Origin: Ascaphus truei
Taxonomy: Eukaryota > Chordata > Amphibia > Anura > Ascaphidae
Direction of reading: 5' to 3'
Assembly (NCBI GenBank): GCA_036426205.1
Contig: CM071568.1
Span: 54,260,463 to 54,324,462, forward strand
DNA: 64,000 bases
Shown here one piece after another: positions 1-10,208 of this stretch (within the stretch, counting starts at the first letter, position 1; each line of letters begins with the position of its first letter). Position numbers and translations under genes: made by a program. The notes under the pieces were generated by a model, which was not told the DNA's origin, searched no databases, and saw nothing but the letters and a program-made list of their open reading frames with translations.

Positions 1-344
1 TATATGCAAGCGGTGGATATATCTGAGAGTATCCCCTCTCTCTTTCCAGCTACCACTGCTACCGCATCAGGATCAGGGCCAGGGTGATGGTTGCAGCACG
101 CCAGACTGCGTGTGGTTCTCTTGGTCCTCGTATTACCTCGCAGCTTCTGGCAGGTTAAACACAATGGATTAGTGCAGCTCCCACCGCTGCTGCACCGAGT
201 ATGAGGCCAAAGTAGTCAGCTGTACACGCTAGGCAGCGAGAGCCTCCCTCCGCCCTGGCGTTCTCTCCTCGCGGTAGTTGGTACATTCCAAACAGCAGAT
301 TCGAGCGGATTAGGTGGTATAGCTGACAGACAGCAAATTCGTCA
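1..344 (-). repeat. Inverted arm of a PLE-type terminal repeat (pair of 11899-12240)
   Basis: This stretch is the near-identical reverse complement of 11899-12240. The pairing runs from the first base of the window, so the arm may extend further left, and breaks after the shared AAATTCGT at 344. In the right-hand copy the same sequence lies just downstream of a TATA box and a hammerhead-like motif, so it is probably the 5' part of a PLE pseudo-LTR, here in minus orientation. It lies directly against PLE coding sequence on the plus strand (351-875). Such inverted, truncated pseudo-LTR arrangements are typical of Penelope-like elements. Open frames in it on both strands are not convincing genes. 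Confidence 0.75.
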
Positions 345-350
345 CTAGCT

Positions 351-875
351 CCAAACATCGGACGCAAATTAGCTCCCAGCTGCCCATCTTTACAATCAAA
401 GTTACGTAATAATGTCACAAACAAAGGTTACTTCCCATGTCAAAGGTGTACTGCGTGCAAATATAGTACTAAAACATCTCAATACACATCTAATAAGACA
501 TCCAAAAATTATATTATTCAACAACACATCACCTGTAAAAGTTCATTTGTAATATATCTTTTGGAATGTCCGTGTGGTCTGCAATATGTGGGTATGACTA
601 CTAGACCTGTCCAAAGACGTATATATGAACATATATATAACATCAGGAGAGGGTTAACAACGCACAACGTATCGCATCATTTTCAACAAGTGCACAATCA
701 AGATCCCACTGGTTTGAAATGTACGGCAATTGAGACTATCACCCCAAACTGGAGAGGAGGAAACGCTGTAAGCCAATTGGGGAGACGAGAGTCTTATTGG
801 ATATACGAGCTAAAGACCTTATCCCCACTGGGCCTCAACGTTGACTTCGATTTAAAATCTTTTTTAGTTAACTAA
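351..875 (+). pseudogene. Penelope-like element: RT C-terminal linker plus GIY-YIG endonuclease (5'-truncated)
   Basis: One continuous frame reads from about 351 to the stop at 873-875. It begins in the region after the reverse transcriptase core, passes a cysteine-rich linker (FPCQRCTACKYS) and an ITCKSSFVIYLLECPCG segment, and then carries the GIY-YIG nuclease: LQYVGMT supplies the GIY-YIG-like strand, RRIYEHIYNIRRG the conserved Arg/His helix, and ESYWIYELKTLSPLGLN the C-terminal block with its catalytic-region Glu. Family knowledge: PLE proteins join an RT to a GIY-YIG endonuclease that nicks the target for target-primed reverse transcription. The RT core and everything upstream are missing, so this is a dead 5'-truncated copy, although this part has no internal stop. 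The frame is open well upstream of the TTG/ATG codons near 561, so a start there is artificial. Confidence 0.88.
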
Positions 876-1059
876 TTTAAAATGCAATTTGTCCATTCTG
901 TTTTTGTTCTCTATTCCTATATTATAGGTTAAAAGGGCACTTTAATGTGGCAAAAGACCCATCCAATGCATTTCGTCTTTCGCAGTCGGCAGCGTTCTTT
1001 TTCAAGGATAAAAACACAATGTGATAACATCCATTATATACCCCTTACCTGTGGGGCCG

Positions 1060-1092
1060 TTTCGCGCCAAAAATCAGAACCTGATGACGTCA
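1060..1092 (-). promoter_or_regulatory. E2F-like and CRE sites of family-A PLE promoter (left arm)
   Basis: TTTCGCGCCAAA at 1060-1071 is a perfect E2F consensus and TGACGTCA at 1085-1092 a perfect CRE. On the minus strand the order is CRE, E2F, then TATATAATGG at about 1031-1040, the same as in the right arm. The spacing is conserved between arms. Function is inferred from consensus only. Confidence 0.55.
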
Positions 1093-1699
1093 TAACGAGC
1101 GACTCGTGCCGATTTTAGGGCAAAAGGAAGTACCAAAGGCAGTGTGCCATCTTGGATGTGGGCAACATAGGAACACAATACAAGCTTTATTGACCATTCC
1201 AGCAGAACAAAATACATTGCTGCTAACTGGACAGCATATTAAACGAAATAAAGCTATATTAAACTAAACTAATGCTTAATAAGTGTACTATTATATCAAG
1301 AAAAAACATGAACAAGGGGCTTAAAAAACTAGCTGTGTTGCAACTAAGTTATACAAAAAAAAAAAAAGTTAAAAATAAAACCTCTAGACATGATTAAAAA
1401 TGTGCAAGAAAAGTAAATTTAAAGACATATTACACATATATACTGCATAACACAGATTGTGTACCTAAATCATAGGAGCCAGGGAAATACAACCATTATA
1501 AAATATGAAGTATTATCCACAAATACATCAAAGAACAATTTAAGCTTACATATTAGCATAATATTTGCATGATAAGGCTAGGTTCAAAGGTTATAATGAT
1601 AAGAATATAATGTCCAATATATGACAATTGTCTTATTTAATCTGTATTACCAATTAATTACACCATAATACGTCTATCACAAATGTTTACAAAAAATGT

Positions 1700-1890
1700 G
1701 TTAGTTGCCAGTCAATGTTCAAGCCCATAGGGAAGCGCGTTTGGAGAGTGAAGATCCAATACGCCTCCCTACGGTCCAGAAGGTTGATATGATCACCTCC
1801 TCTAGTTTAAAAAACTGATTCATCCCCAAAAAGGAAACATTATTAATTCCTCCCTGACCACATTCAGTGAATGTTTTGAGACTGGATGAT
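1700..1890 (-). pseudogene. PLE GIY-YIG C-terminal fragment, left palindrome arm
   Basis: Reverse-strand translation gives the end of a GIY-YIG domain, with EAYWIFTLQ followed in frame by a PxGLNIDWQ block. It mirrors the plus-strand fragment at 2054-2275. In this arm the LQ-to-GLN stretch stays in frame, while the right arm is frameshifted there. Only about 60 codons of the C-terminus remain, with no RT. It is a non-functional remnant identified by comparison with 561-875 and 29549-29860. Confidence 0.65.
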
Positions 1891-2053
1891 TAGTTGTCTC
1901 TCAATTTTATGAGCCTTAATGTTCTAACATCCTGACCTTAAGGGCTCTAGTCGTCCTCCCCACATACCTATGCCACAACCACTGTTATTAGATAAATCAC
2001 AAATTGACTTTTACAATTTATAAAACTGTTAGAAGCATTTAAGGCTCATAAAA

Positions 2054-2275
2054 TTGAGAGACACTAATCATCCAGTCTCAAAACATTTCACTGAATGTGG
2101 TCAGGGAGGAATTAATAATTTTTCCTTTTTGGGATTGAATCGTTATTTTAAATCTAGAGGAGGTGATCATATCAACCTCTGGACCGTAGAGGCGTATTGG
2201 ATCTTCACTCTACAACGCGCTTCCCTATGGCTTGAACATTGACTGGCAACTAACACATTTTTTGTAAACTTTTGT
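2054..2275 (+). pseudogene. PLE GIY-YIG C-terminal fragment, right palindrome arm (frameshifted)
   Basis: The frame shows HPVSKHFTECGQGG, RGGDHINLW and VEAYWIFTLQ, which align with the His/Phe helix, RGG turn and E-x-YWI block of the GIY-YIG fragments at 561-875 and 29549-29860. Near 2212 a one-base difference moves the expected PYGLNIDWQLTHFL tail into another frame, so the first frame ends prematurely at 2242 and the family-like tail continues to about 2275. Upstream codons (KIERHTN) extend back toward the palindrome centre. It is a dead PLE tail. Confidence 0.7.
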
Positions 2276-2756
2276 GATAGACGTATTATGGTGTAATTAA
2301 TTGGTAATACATTAATAAGACATTGTCATTATATTGGACATTATATTCTTATCATTATAACCTTTGAACCTATGCCTTATCATGCAAATATTATGCTAAT
2401 AGTAAGCTTAAATTGTTCTTTGATGTATCTTGTGGATATACTTCATATTTTATAATGGTTGTATTTCCCTGGCTCCTATGATTTTAGGTACACAATCTGT
2501 GTTATGCAGTATATATGTGTAATATGTCTTTAAATTTACTTTCTTGCACATTTTTTAATCATGTCTAGAGGGTTTTATTTTTAACTTTTTTTTTGTATAT
2601 AACTTAGTTGCAACACGCTAGTTTTTTAATCCACCTTGTTCATGTTTTTTCTTGATATTAGTACCCTTTATTAAGCTTAGTTTGTTAATATTGCTTTATT
2701 TCGTTAAATATGCTTGTCCAGTTAGCAGCAATGTATTTTGTTCTGCGGGAATGGTC

Positions 2757-2762
2757 AATAAA
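2757..2762 (+). terminator. Polyadenylation signal AATAAA in family-A PLE tail
   Basis: AATAAA followed by a GT/T-rich stretch lies downstream of the GIY-YIG stop and about 100 bp upstream of the next promoter. The other copy has the same signal at 9980-9985. This order (coding end, poly(A) signal, promoter, ribozyme) is what is expected of PLE pseudo-LTRs joining consecutive copies. Confidence 0.45.
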
Positions 2763-2858
2763 GTTTTGTTTTTGTGTTCCTATGTTTGCCCACATCCAAT
2801 GGCCACACTGCCTTTGGTACTTCCTTTTGCCCTTAGATCGGCACTGATCGCTCTGTTA

Positions 2859-2917
2859 TGACGTCATCAGGTTCTGATTTTGGCGCGAAACGGCCCACAG
2901 GTAAGAGGGTATATAAT
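2859..2917 (+). promoter_or_regulatory. Family-A PLE promoter: CRE, E2F and TATA box
   Basis: TGACGTCA (2859-2866), TTTGGCGCGAAA (2879-2890) and TATATAAT (2910-2917) follow one another on the plus strand. The hammerhead-like fold begins at 2940, 30 bp after the TATA start, so the expected transcription start falls at or just before the ribozyme. In the copy at 10085-10145 the CRE and TATA persist but the E2F core has changed from GCGCG to GCTCG. Confidence 0.6.
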
Positions 2918-2939
2918 GGATTTTATCACATTGTGTTTT

Positions 2940-2980
2940 ATCCTTGAAAAAGACCGCTGCGACGTTCGAAATGCATGGAT
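2940..2980 (+). ncRNA. Hammerhead-ribozyme-like motif, PLE family A
   Basis: Elements in order: ATCC pairs with a terminal GGAT (helix I); TTGAAAA plus one extra A in place of the CUGANGA core; a GACCG/CGTTC stem II with one mismatch around a six-base loop; GAAA; TGCA as a minimal helix III; then the cleavage-site position. Family knowledge: PLE pseudo-LTRs carry minimal type I hammerheads with very short helix III. The C3-G8 core pair appears here as T-A. Activity is uncertain because the stem II mismatch may weaken folding. Confidence 0.5.
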
Positions 2981-3940
2981 GGGTCTTTTGCCACATTAAA
3001 GTGCCCTTTTAATCATTTTTTGTCCGGGTTTCTTCCTGCCCGTTTGTTCTGGTGCGCTTTTTGGTCTCCCTTTTCCCTGTATTGCATTGAGTAGCTGCAC
3101 AGCCTGCTGCCTGCCCTACCAGGATGTAGTACTTGTATATTTTTCAGGGAACCTGCCAATGAGACTGATGGTGAGTGGGTTGCACCACACACCACCTGTC
3201 TTCGGAGGATAGTAACCCATTATATGACACAATAGGTACTATATCAATTGTTAGTACCCTGGTACAGTGGTCTGGCTTATTATCATTTTGAGATATACCT
3301 GCATTTGAGCGCTTCAGCATTTTCCATATTACTATATTATAGGTTGCAATAAAGATGATAAATATCAATGTATAAATATGTATTGAATACATTTTTTTTA
3401 TTTAGTGTAATTTTTAATTATGTATTATTTAAACATTGGTAAAAATATTATTCTACACCGATAATAAGCACTATCACTTAGAGCACATATAAATTTACTG
3501 ATGAATTAAAAATAATCTTATACACTGGCGCCACTTTATTCGAGCTCGGCTATCCCACGAATTCGGTATACCCGGGTGTATTGAGGTTTGTGACTGTTTT
3601 CTGCCCGAGTGCATTGAGTTATTTTCCAGCAGGGATTTAAGCATTTTATTCCCGCTGCTGCAATACTGCACAGTACATATATTATACTGCATTACAATTC
3701 ATGAATTTATGCCACTGGTAGACACGCGAAGCATTGCAGCCTATTAAATCCTAATCATATCATTTAACAGATCAGCCGCCCATCAGCCAGCATGAACCCA
3801 GGCTGAAGGCAAACGCAAACGGGCTTTTCAGAGGTGAGGAGCGGCGCATTCCAGGTATCTGCCAGTACATACCGGGTATTTGCTCGAATAAAGTTGTGTC
3901 GGTGCAGTATATATTTTTTTCCATTATGGAGTTTTTTAAT

Positions 3941-5100
3941 CTCCTTGTCACAGCCTGTGCGCGCCACCTAAACTTATCAGAGTGCGGAAGGCACACAGCT
4001 CCCTGTTGGACGGTCACGTCCCCAGACTCCCCCAAACCATAAAGGCCATTCACCGACTGCCCCTTCTGCCTTCTCCTCTCTTCCCTGGACTATCTATGTT
4101 GTCTCCACTTCATCTCTCTGCTACTCCCTTTTCTATGGTGTGTCTCCCTTTATAATCCCTGTATGTCCTTTCTTCCTCGCTCTGCATAGTTTCCTGTTTC
4201 CCGGGTGTGTGGACCTATGGCTGTTCTCCCTCTGTGTCCCTGCGGTTATCCTGTCATGTGTTTACTTTGGATTCCCTGGCTTTTGACACCTGCTTGTCCT
4301 GGACTCTCTGCTCTCTGTACCCTTTGAACCTTGCTCACGAATCTACCACGCTTACCTTGGACCTTGGGACCTGGGCTTGGTACCTGACGACTCTACCATC
4401 TGGACCAATGGACGTGGCACACGGACATGGACGATATTACGCTACTTAACAGACGTTGCAAGGATCAATTAACAACTCTACTTCTACAGGAACAGCTACG
4501 CTATCTATACAGGACTTGCTCCCATGCTGTGGTGTGTGGTGTTTAATACGTTCCACCTCAGTACTGGGGTTTGCCAAGTTGAGGGATACAGGCGTGACAA
4601 CAAAGCAGATGCGTATACTCCCTCTTAGATGCCCACGCCCATGGCGGAGGGCCACCACAGACTGTATTCATCACCAGAGTGAGACGATCATCACGAGATG
4701 GGTCCAAGCGGAGTCTCAGCAGACTTCCCAGTCATCTGCCCCCCCGTCCACCCACGGCATTAACATAGATCTAGCTGCCATTTTTATAATGGGAGGCCCT
4801 CTTCGTCGTCTGGGTCTCCTTGTCTCCTGGACAGGCCCGGGAGAAGTAGTCCTTCGCCCGAAGCAATACACAGACGACTCGTAAATTCTGGAGAGCCTTG
4901 TATGTGGGAAGAGGTTCTTACTGATGGTCTTGGATTGCAGAGGGTGTCCTGGGGGAGCTTCCTCAGCCCGACTGGGATATCTTGACCTTGGAAAACAGCG
5001 TTCACTGGCGTTGCCTCTTGGTCTTCTTGGGAGCGTGTAACCTCCAGTGTGGCATACTAGAACCTTCACTTCTTCCAGCAGATTTCCAAAGTAGGGGGGG
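3941..5100. other. Unrecognised C/T-rich then GC-moderate sequence
   Basis: Frame 4207-4884 on the plus strand is open except for one stop at 4447-4449. I see no domain in it, and the composition (CT-rich, repetitive Leu/Ser/Cys) makes a real gene doubtful. Minus-strand frames (4716-5069) are Arg/Pro-rich shadows. It may be the body of an old retroelement. Confidence 0.3.
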
Positions 5101-5125
5101 TGCTCCTTTCAACAGCAAGATTCTA

Positions 5126-6450
5126 CTAATCCCTACAATATGGGGGGTGGATTATTAGCTCCACACAGAAATCGAGAACGCCGATACGGTATGCCACTCT
5201 CAGAAGAAGCTTAATGGCGTCACGAGAAAGTAGGTCCCACAAAACCAATGAATCCGGTGTTGTATAAAGTCTGATAGTATTCTCCCTTCTTTTTGGAAGA
5301 AGTAGGAAGTATTTGGACATAGGTTCCCATCCCTCTTTCCTCCTCTCCGCGTAGACCCCCCCCCCCCCCTCTCGACCGTAGATTCGATTGAGAGCATCAT
5401 CATTTTGCCGCGTGCCCTCAGACATCGTGATCCTTAAACCATTTTTATCATAGTGGAGGCCAGGCCAGGCCCTTAGGCATTCCATGATCCCTCGTCTCTT
5501 CTCATGGGTCAGGGCAAGCCCACCTTTATTAGACTTGTAAAGTGTAATCCTTCCAATACCCTCCCACCAATATTTCAATTCGTGATATTTTAATAGTAGA
5601 TTTAAATTGTTCAACAATTAGCTGCGCACTCTTTTTCTGTTCTTGGTCCACTCTTTAAGACCGTAAAGTGTAATCCTTCCATACCTCAAAAGCCTTTCTT
5701 CGGTTAGGTGTGGTTAGGAATGACTCAAGAAAAAGATTTTCAATATTTTTATTCGCGATATGGTGACTGGAAGGGGGATTCAGGTTTGGTTTGGCCGCTC
5801 CCAGTCGGTGAGGCCTGGGCCCATATTTATATATCCTCCAATTTGACTGGAACCGGGACTGCCGGGACACTTAAGCTACACTAAATTGGATACCGGTGTG
5901 CTGCGGTCGTCTCACAAAAACTCGCTGGCGAGGAAAAGGGGCGACAACTTCATATCCAGCTTGTTAAGTTCGTTATGAGAGATGCTAGGGCTCGGATTTT
6001 ATGGGCATTTCAGGATAGGATCAGGGCCCCCCCCAGTGGCAGCAGGAACCTCAGCCGATGACGAGCCCCAATGCCGTCCGGGGCCCTCATCTTGGTTTTA
6101 TAAATGTCCCGCAGTCCCCAACACAGAGCACCACCACCTGTCGGCGTCTTTGCGGCGGCACAGGATTTTTTTATTTTTTCGTGCCCTCTGTAGGGTTTGG
6201 ATATTGTTCTCAAGCCACTTGCAAAATCAGTGGAGGTTGCTTCCTGTAAAACAGGGGACTGTCCAAATGAGCATTTGGAGAGGTGGGTTGGCCGAGAACC
6301 AAAAGAGGTGGGAATTGCACATCTCAAAGGCCATGACGCTATCACCTCCTGGCGGGACAGCAACAGATATACTGAGTACGAATGCCTTACTTAATTTGAA
6401 CCACTTGACACAAAAATAGAAAGGGCACCCCCAGGTCTGCTCCCCTCAAC
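5126..6450 (-). other. Unrecognised, possibly degraded retroelement coding sequence
   Basis: The minus-strand frame 5126-5617 (163 codons, start unclear) contains WWEGIGRITLY and KGGLALTH, weakly reminiscent of the tail of LINE/L1 ORF2 proteins, but RT motifs are absent. A 19-bp word (GTAAAGTGTAATCCTTCCA) occurs at 5537 and again at 5663, so part of it is a local duplication of about 126 bp. A poly-C run lies at 5357-5369. No function is assigned. Confidence 0.2.
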
Positions 6451-7470
6451 CAGCGCCTCAAATGAACGGAATTCCCGACCCCATGCAGATAGAGTGCATG
6501 TGAGGGGGAACCTATATGTTTACCAGGGTGTGCGTTAAAACTGCCAGGACGTTAATAGGAGGCCTGTGCCACGAGACATAGCTTCGATGAGCGAAACCTG
6601 AGCGTGAATCCTCACTGAACAAGATCTTCCTTACAGCCGCCGCCACCTATGAGGGATCTAGGAGTGTAGATGCATCCCACACAGGACCCAACTATTAAAC
6701 TAACACACATTTCGCAAAACCAAAACCCCCCAAACCCACAGGATATACAAACCCCATACCCCAACTCAGGTTTTTACTATATGCAGGATCAAGACACCCA
6801 CCCACACACCACTACACCACAAATGAACAACACCCCCATCCACACCAAAACATCAATGTCCACCTTGAGAACATTAATTCCCCCCCACCCACCGGAAAGG
6901 TGATAACACCCACCAACAACCCGATTTACAGGCCCCAATGTCATCCACTCCCACTTAGGAGATATACCCGCCCCACCACCGTTGTAACCACACAGTGTCC
7001 ACAGTATACCCTGTCCGTGGGTCGCACTGCACTATGATTGTGAGAGTACTCTGGTGGTGCACTTTAAACGATACCTGCCCAGTGCGAGGCCCTGGGTTTT
7101 TAAAAGATCTTCACAAAGGTATGCCGATCTCCTGAACGAAGTCATGGTTTCCCCCCGCGCGGGGATCCGTCAGGGGCGATCCCACTTGGAGATAGTCCTG
7201 TCTATCAATGGAGAAGCTTGAGCCCCCGCCTCTTGCGGGAAGGACAGCGTTTCGCGGTGCCCTAAATGCCAATATCATTAATGGGGCAAGATCCCTAACC
7301 TAGGGCCGTCCCTGAAGCACAACAAGCTATAAAGGGGGACTCAGGACCTCACTGGGGCCTAGGGGGCTGCTGTGGCCTAATGCAGCGGGTCACAGACCCC
7401 TGCACTCAACTCCTACACAAAGCTCTCTGGTCTGACTAACGGGGATCCGCGCGCATAATGGATCAATCCC
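6450..7470. other. No recognisable gene; A/C-rich tract inside
   Basis: 6670-6900 is strongly A/C-rich (CACACCACTACACC-like words), giving a low-complexity Pro/Thr/Gln frame that I do not believe is coding. The remainder shows no motif I recognise. Confidence 0.4.
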
Positions 7471-7882
7471 TCAGAGCTAGGGAGAACTGAGCGCCTATTG
7501 GCTCCCTGGCGGTTTCATTGTGGGGCAACGAGGCGCATGGGACTTGTAGTCCCTTTCAAGAGCCGCTCCTCATGGTGGGGGGTTCGGCGCGACTATAAAC
7601 CTGAGCGCTGCGCGATATCCATGAGGCCATCTTTGGCGCGCAACTGTACTGCGCATGCGCAAAAAACACAACATGGCGGTTGCCCTGCACTCTGCCGAAG
7701 CGCGGAGCCTCCGGCAATCGCCGCCTACACCTATTATGGAACACTCCCACACCTACCGAGGAGCGCGCCATGGCGCACACGCCCCCGCCCCTCCCCCGCA
7801 ACCGGCGCCTCCCTACTCCCGACCGCCGCAGTCCAGGGAGTACATGGAGGGGGTCCGCGTGCAGAGAGGGGACCTGGCTACA
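7470..7882 (-). repeat. Partial LTR-like repeat, TGTAGCC family (minus orientation)
   Basis: Read on the minus strand this begins TGTAGCCAGGTC at 7882, is GC-rich with GCGCATGCGC words, contains GGGACTACAAGTCCC and ends near GCCAGGGAGCCAATAGG. The same words in the same order occur on the plus strand from 13400 onward. It is a second, diverged and truncated copy of the same LTR-like family. The far end was not found. Confidence 0.5.
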
Positions 7883-8437
7883 TTTAGTATAACTCTTTGT
7901 GCTATTCAGCTCTGAGGACAAAGTTCCCATCTCTTCTTCACAAGGGCCTCATCAACCGCTTGAAGGATTCCGACTTTATTATCCTGAGAGAAGTTAGAGG
8001 AATGATGATGAGAAAATGCTTGTGGATGTGAATAATATCTGTCATTAGAGAGAGACTCGTTATATATGAGGTTTATTTTAGAAAATGTTTCACTTTTATA
8101 TTATTATTATTTTCACAATTACACTGATATAAATCGCATCAATATTTTTTTGTTTACAATAGTGTAATAAGAATGATTATATTTCGTAGTAAGGCACAAT
8201 TGATTGGCTGATGATGTCACGTGAGTTTCCTTCCTTACAAAAGGGGCTTCTGGGCGTGTGGTCCTGTTTGCCAATATACAGCATTTAGAGAAGTATGACT
8301 ACAAGTCCAGACTACATTGCCGTTATAGAAAGGGGAAAGCCAATCAGTGCAGAGATTTGGTAACCGCGCCCCTCCCCCTCCCACAATGGCTGCAGCAAGG
8401 TGGTAATGATCTGATCTTTTATGTCATCATTCAAATT
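7883..8437. other. No feature recognised
   Basis: AT-rich sequence with a short GC-rich patch around 8370-8400. It contains no ORF with recognisable content and no clear repeat. Confidence 0.4.
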
Positions 8438-9520
8438 ATACACACACACAGCTATTGTAATACACCAAGGACAAACTGTCTGTAACACTGACACACACAG
8501 CTATTGTAATACACAGGCACACGTAACATGACATACACAGCTATTGTAATACACAGCACCACTTGTAAACATGACACACAGCTATTGAATTAAACAGGGA
8601 CACACTGTACACGACATACACAGCTATTGGTAATAACACAGACACACTGTAAACACTGGACACACAGCTATTGTAATACACAGGCACAATGGAACACTGA
8701 CATACACAGCTATGTAATACACAGACACACTTAACACTGGACACACAGCTATTGTAATACAAGGCACACTGTTAACACTGACATACACAGCTATTTGTAA
8801 TACACAGGACACAAGGTAACATGACCACACAGCTATGGTAATACACAGGCCCACTGTAACCACTGGACAGTACACAGCTATTTTGTTAAACACGACACAC
8901 TGAATACTGACATACAGCAGCTATTGTAATACACAGCCAACCCACTGTAAACACTGACACACAGCAGCTATTGTAATACACAGGCACCACACGTTAACAC
9001 TGACACACAGAGCTTTGTAATACCAGGCACACTGTAAACACTGACATACAAAGGCTATTGAATACCACAGACACACTGATAACAATGACACACACAGCTA
9101 TTGTAATACACAGGACAACTGTAAACACATGACACACCACAGCTATGTAATACAACAGAACACTGTACACTGACACACACCAGCGATTGTAATACACAGG
9201 CACACATTGTAACACTGACACACAGCAGCTATTGTAATACACAGACACACTGTAACACTGACACACACAGCTATTGTAATACACAGGCACACAATGTAAC
9301 ACTGACATACACAGCTATTGTAATACACAGACACACTGTAACACTGACACACACAGCTATTGTAATACACAGGCACACACTGTAACACTGACACACAGCA
9401 GCTATTGTAATACACAGAGACACACTGTAACACTGACACACACAGCTATTGTAATACACAGACACACTGTAACACTGACACACACAGCTATTGTAATACA
9501 CAGACATACTGTAACACTGA
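8438..9520. repeat. Tandem satellite, 42-bp unit, about 25 copies
   Basis: The unit is built from ACACACAGCTATTGTAATAC followed by ACAGACACACTGTAACACTG plus two bases, 42 bp in all. Copies near 9230-9510 are almost identical. Copies from 8440 to 9100 carry many one-base insertions and deletions (ACACTGTAAACACTGACATA and similar). Because 42 is divisible by three, minus-strand frames repeat a 14-residue CITIAVCVSV-type motif, which is a by-product and not a gene. The array abuts a PLE family-A arm directly at 9520. Confidence 0.95.
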
Positions 9521-10084
9521 TTGTGTACTTAAATCATAGGAACCAGGGAAATACAACCATTATAAAATATGAAGTATTATCCACAAGATACATCAAAGAA
9601 CAATTTAAGCTTACATATTGGCATAATATTTGCATGATAAGGCATAGGTTCAAAGGTTATAATGATGAGAATATAATGTCCAATATAATGACAATTGTCT
9701 TATTTAATCTGTATTACCAATTTATATATGTGTAATATGTCTTTAAATTTACTTTTCTTGCACATTTTTTTTAATCATGTCTAGAGGTTTTTATTTTTAA
9801 CTTTTTTTCTGTATATAACTTAGTTGCAACACAGCTAGTTTTTTAATCCACCTTGTTCATGTTTTTTCTTGATATAATAGTACCCTTTATTAAGCATTAG
9901 TTTAGTTTAATATAGCTTTATTTCGTTTAAATATGCTTGTCCAGTTAGCAGCAATGTATTTTGTTCTGCTGGAATGGTCAATAAAGCTTTGTTATTGTGT
10001 TCCTATGTTTGCCCACATCCAAGATGGCCACACTGCCTTTGGTACTTCCTTTTGCCCTTAGATCGGCACTGAGTCGCTCTGTTA

Positions 10085-10145
10085 TGACGTCATCAGGTTC
10101 TGATTTTTTGGCTCGAAACGGCCCACAGGTAAGAGGGTATATAAT
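10085..10145 (+). promoter_or_regulatory. Family-A PLE promoter, copy 2: CRE and TATA
   Basis: TGACGTCA at 10085-10092 and TATATAAT at 10138-10145. The E2F-like site is degraded to GGCTCGAAA. The ribozyme-like fold starts at 10167, 29 bp from the TATA start. Confidence 0.5.
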
Positions 10146-10166
10146 GGATGTTATCCATTGTGTTTT

Positions 10167-10208
10167 ATCCTTGAAAAAGAACGCTGCGACGTTCGAAATG
10201 CATTGGAT
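10167..10208 (+). ncRNA. Hammerhead-ribozyme-like motif, PLE family A, best copy
   Basis: ATCC / GGAT forms helix I and the core is TTGAAAA plus A. Stem II is a perfect GAACG / CGTTC with loop CTGCGA, followed by GAAA, then TGCA and TT before the closing GGAT. Relative to CUGANGA the core has T3 and A8, a pair that can substitute for C3-G8. Of the family-A copies this has the cleanest stems. Confidence 0.6.

Larger units (their letters stand above)
929..3016. mobile_element. Palindromic PLE derivative, family A (about 1-kb inverted arms)
   Basis: The arms 929-1935 and 2010-3016 are reverse complements around a centre near 1960-2000. Matches run from AAAAGGGCACTTTAATG at the outer left edge, through the GIY-YIG C-terminal codons, to the GAGAGACA...CCAGTCTC segment next to the centre. 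Each arm holds, from inside outward, the end of a GIY-YIG coding region, an AT-rich 3' region, AATAAA, CRE and E2F sites, a TATA box and a hammerhead-like motif. The two arms therefore point outward. This fits two 5'-truncated PLE tails joined head to head. An internally deleted relative lies at 9520-11185. Confidence 0.8.
2505..3940 (+). repeat. Direct repeat copy 1 (partner 9720-11185)
   Basis: From the AT-rich 3' part of PLE family A through promoter, ribozyme and about 950 bp of downstream sequence, this block matches 9720-11185 with scattered single-base indels. Copy 1 ends near TCCATTATGGAGTTTT and then continues with unrelated sequence. The part after 3016 is probably the 5' untranslated or early body of the PLE. 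No convincing ORF is present. Confidence 0.85.

Noticed and set aside
4207..4884. Plus-strand gene made of two frames separated by one stop
   Set aside because: No domain, biased CT-rich composition, no splice or start evidence.
8541..9507. Overlapping minus-strand frames rich in Cys, Val, Ile and Tyr (up to 104 codons)
   Set aside because: They are translations of the 42-bp satellite, whose length is a multiple of three, and repeat the same 14 residues.
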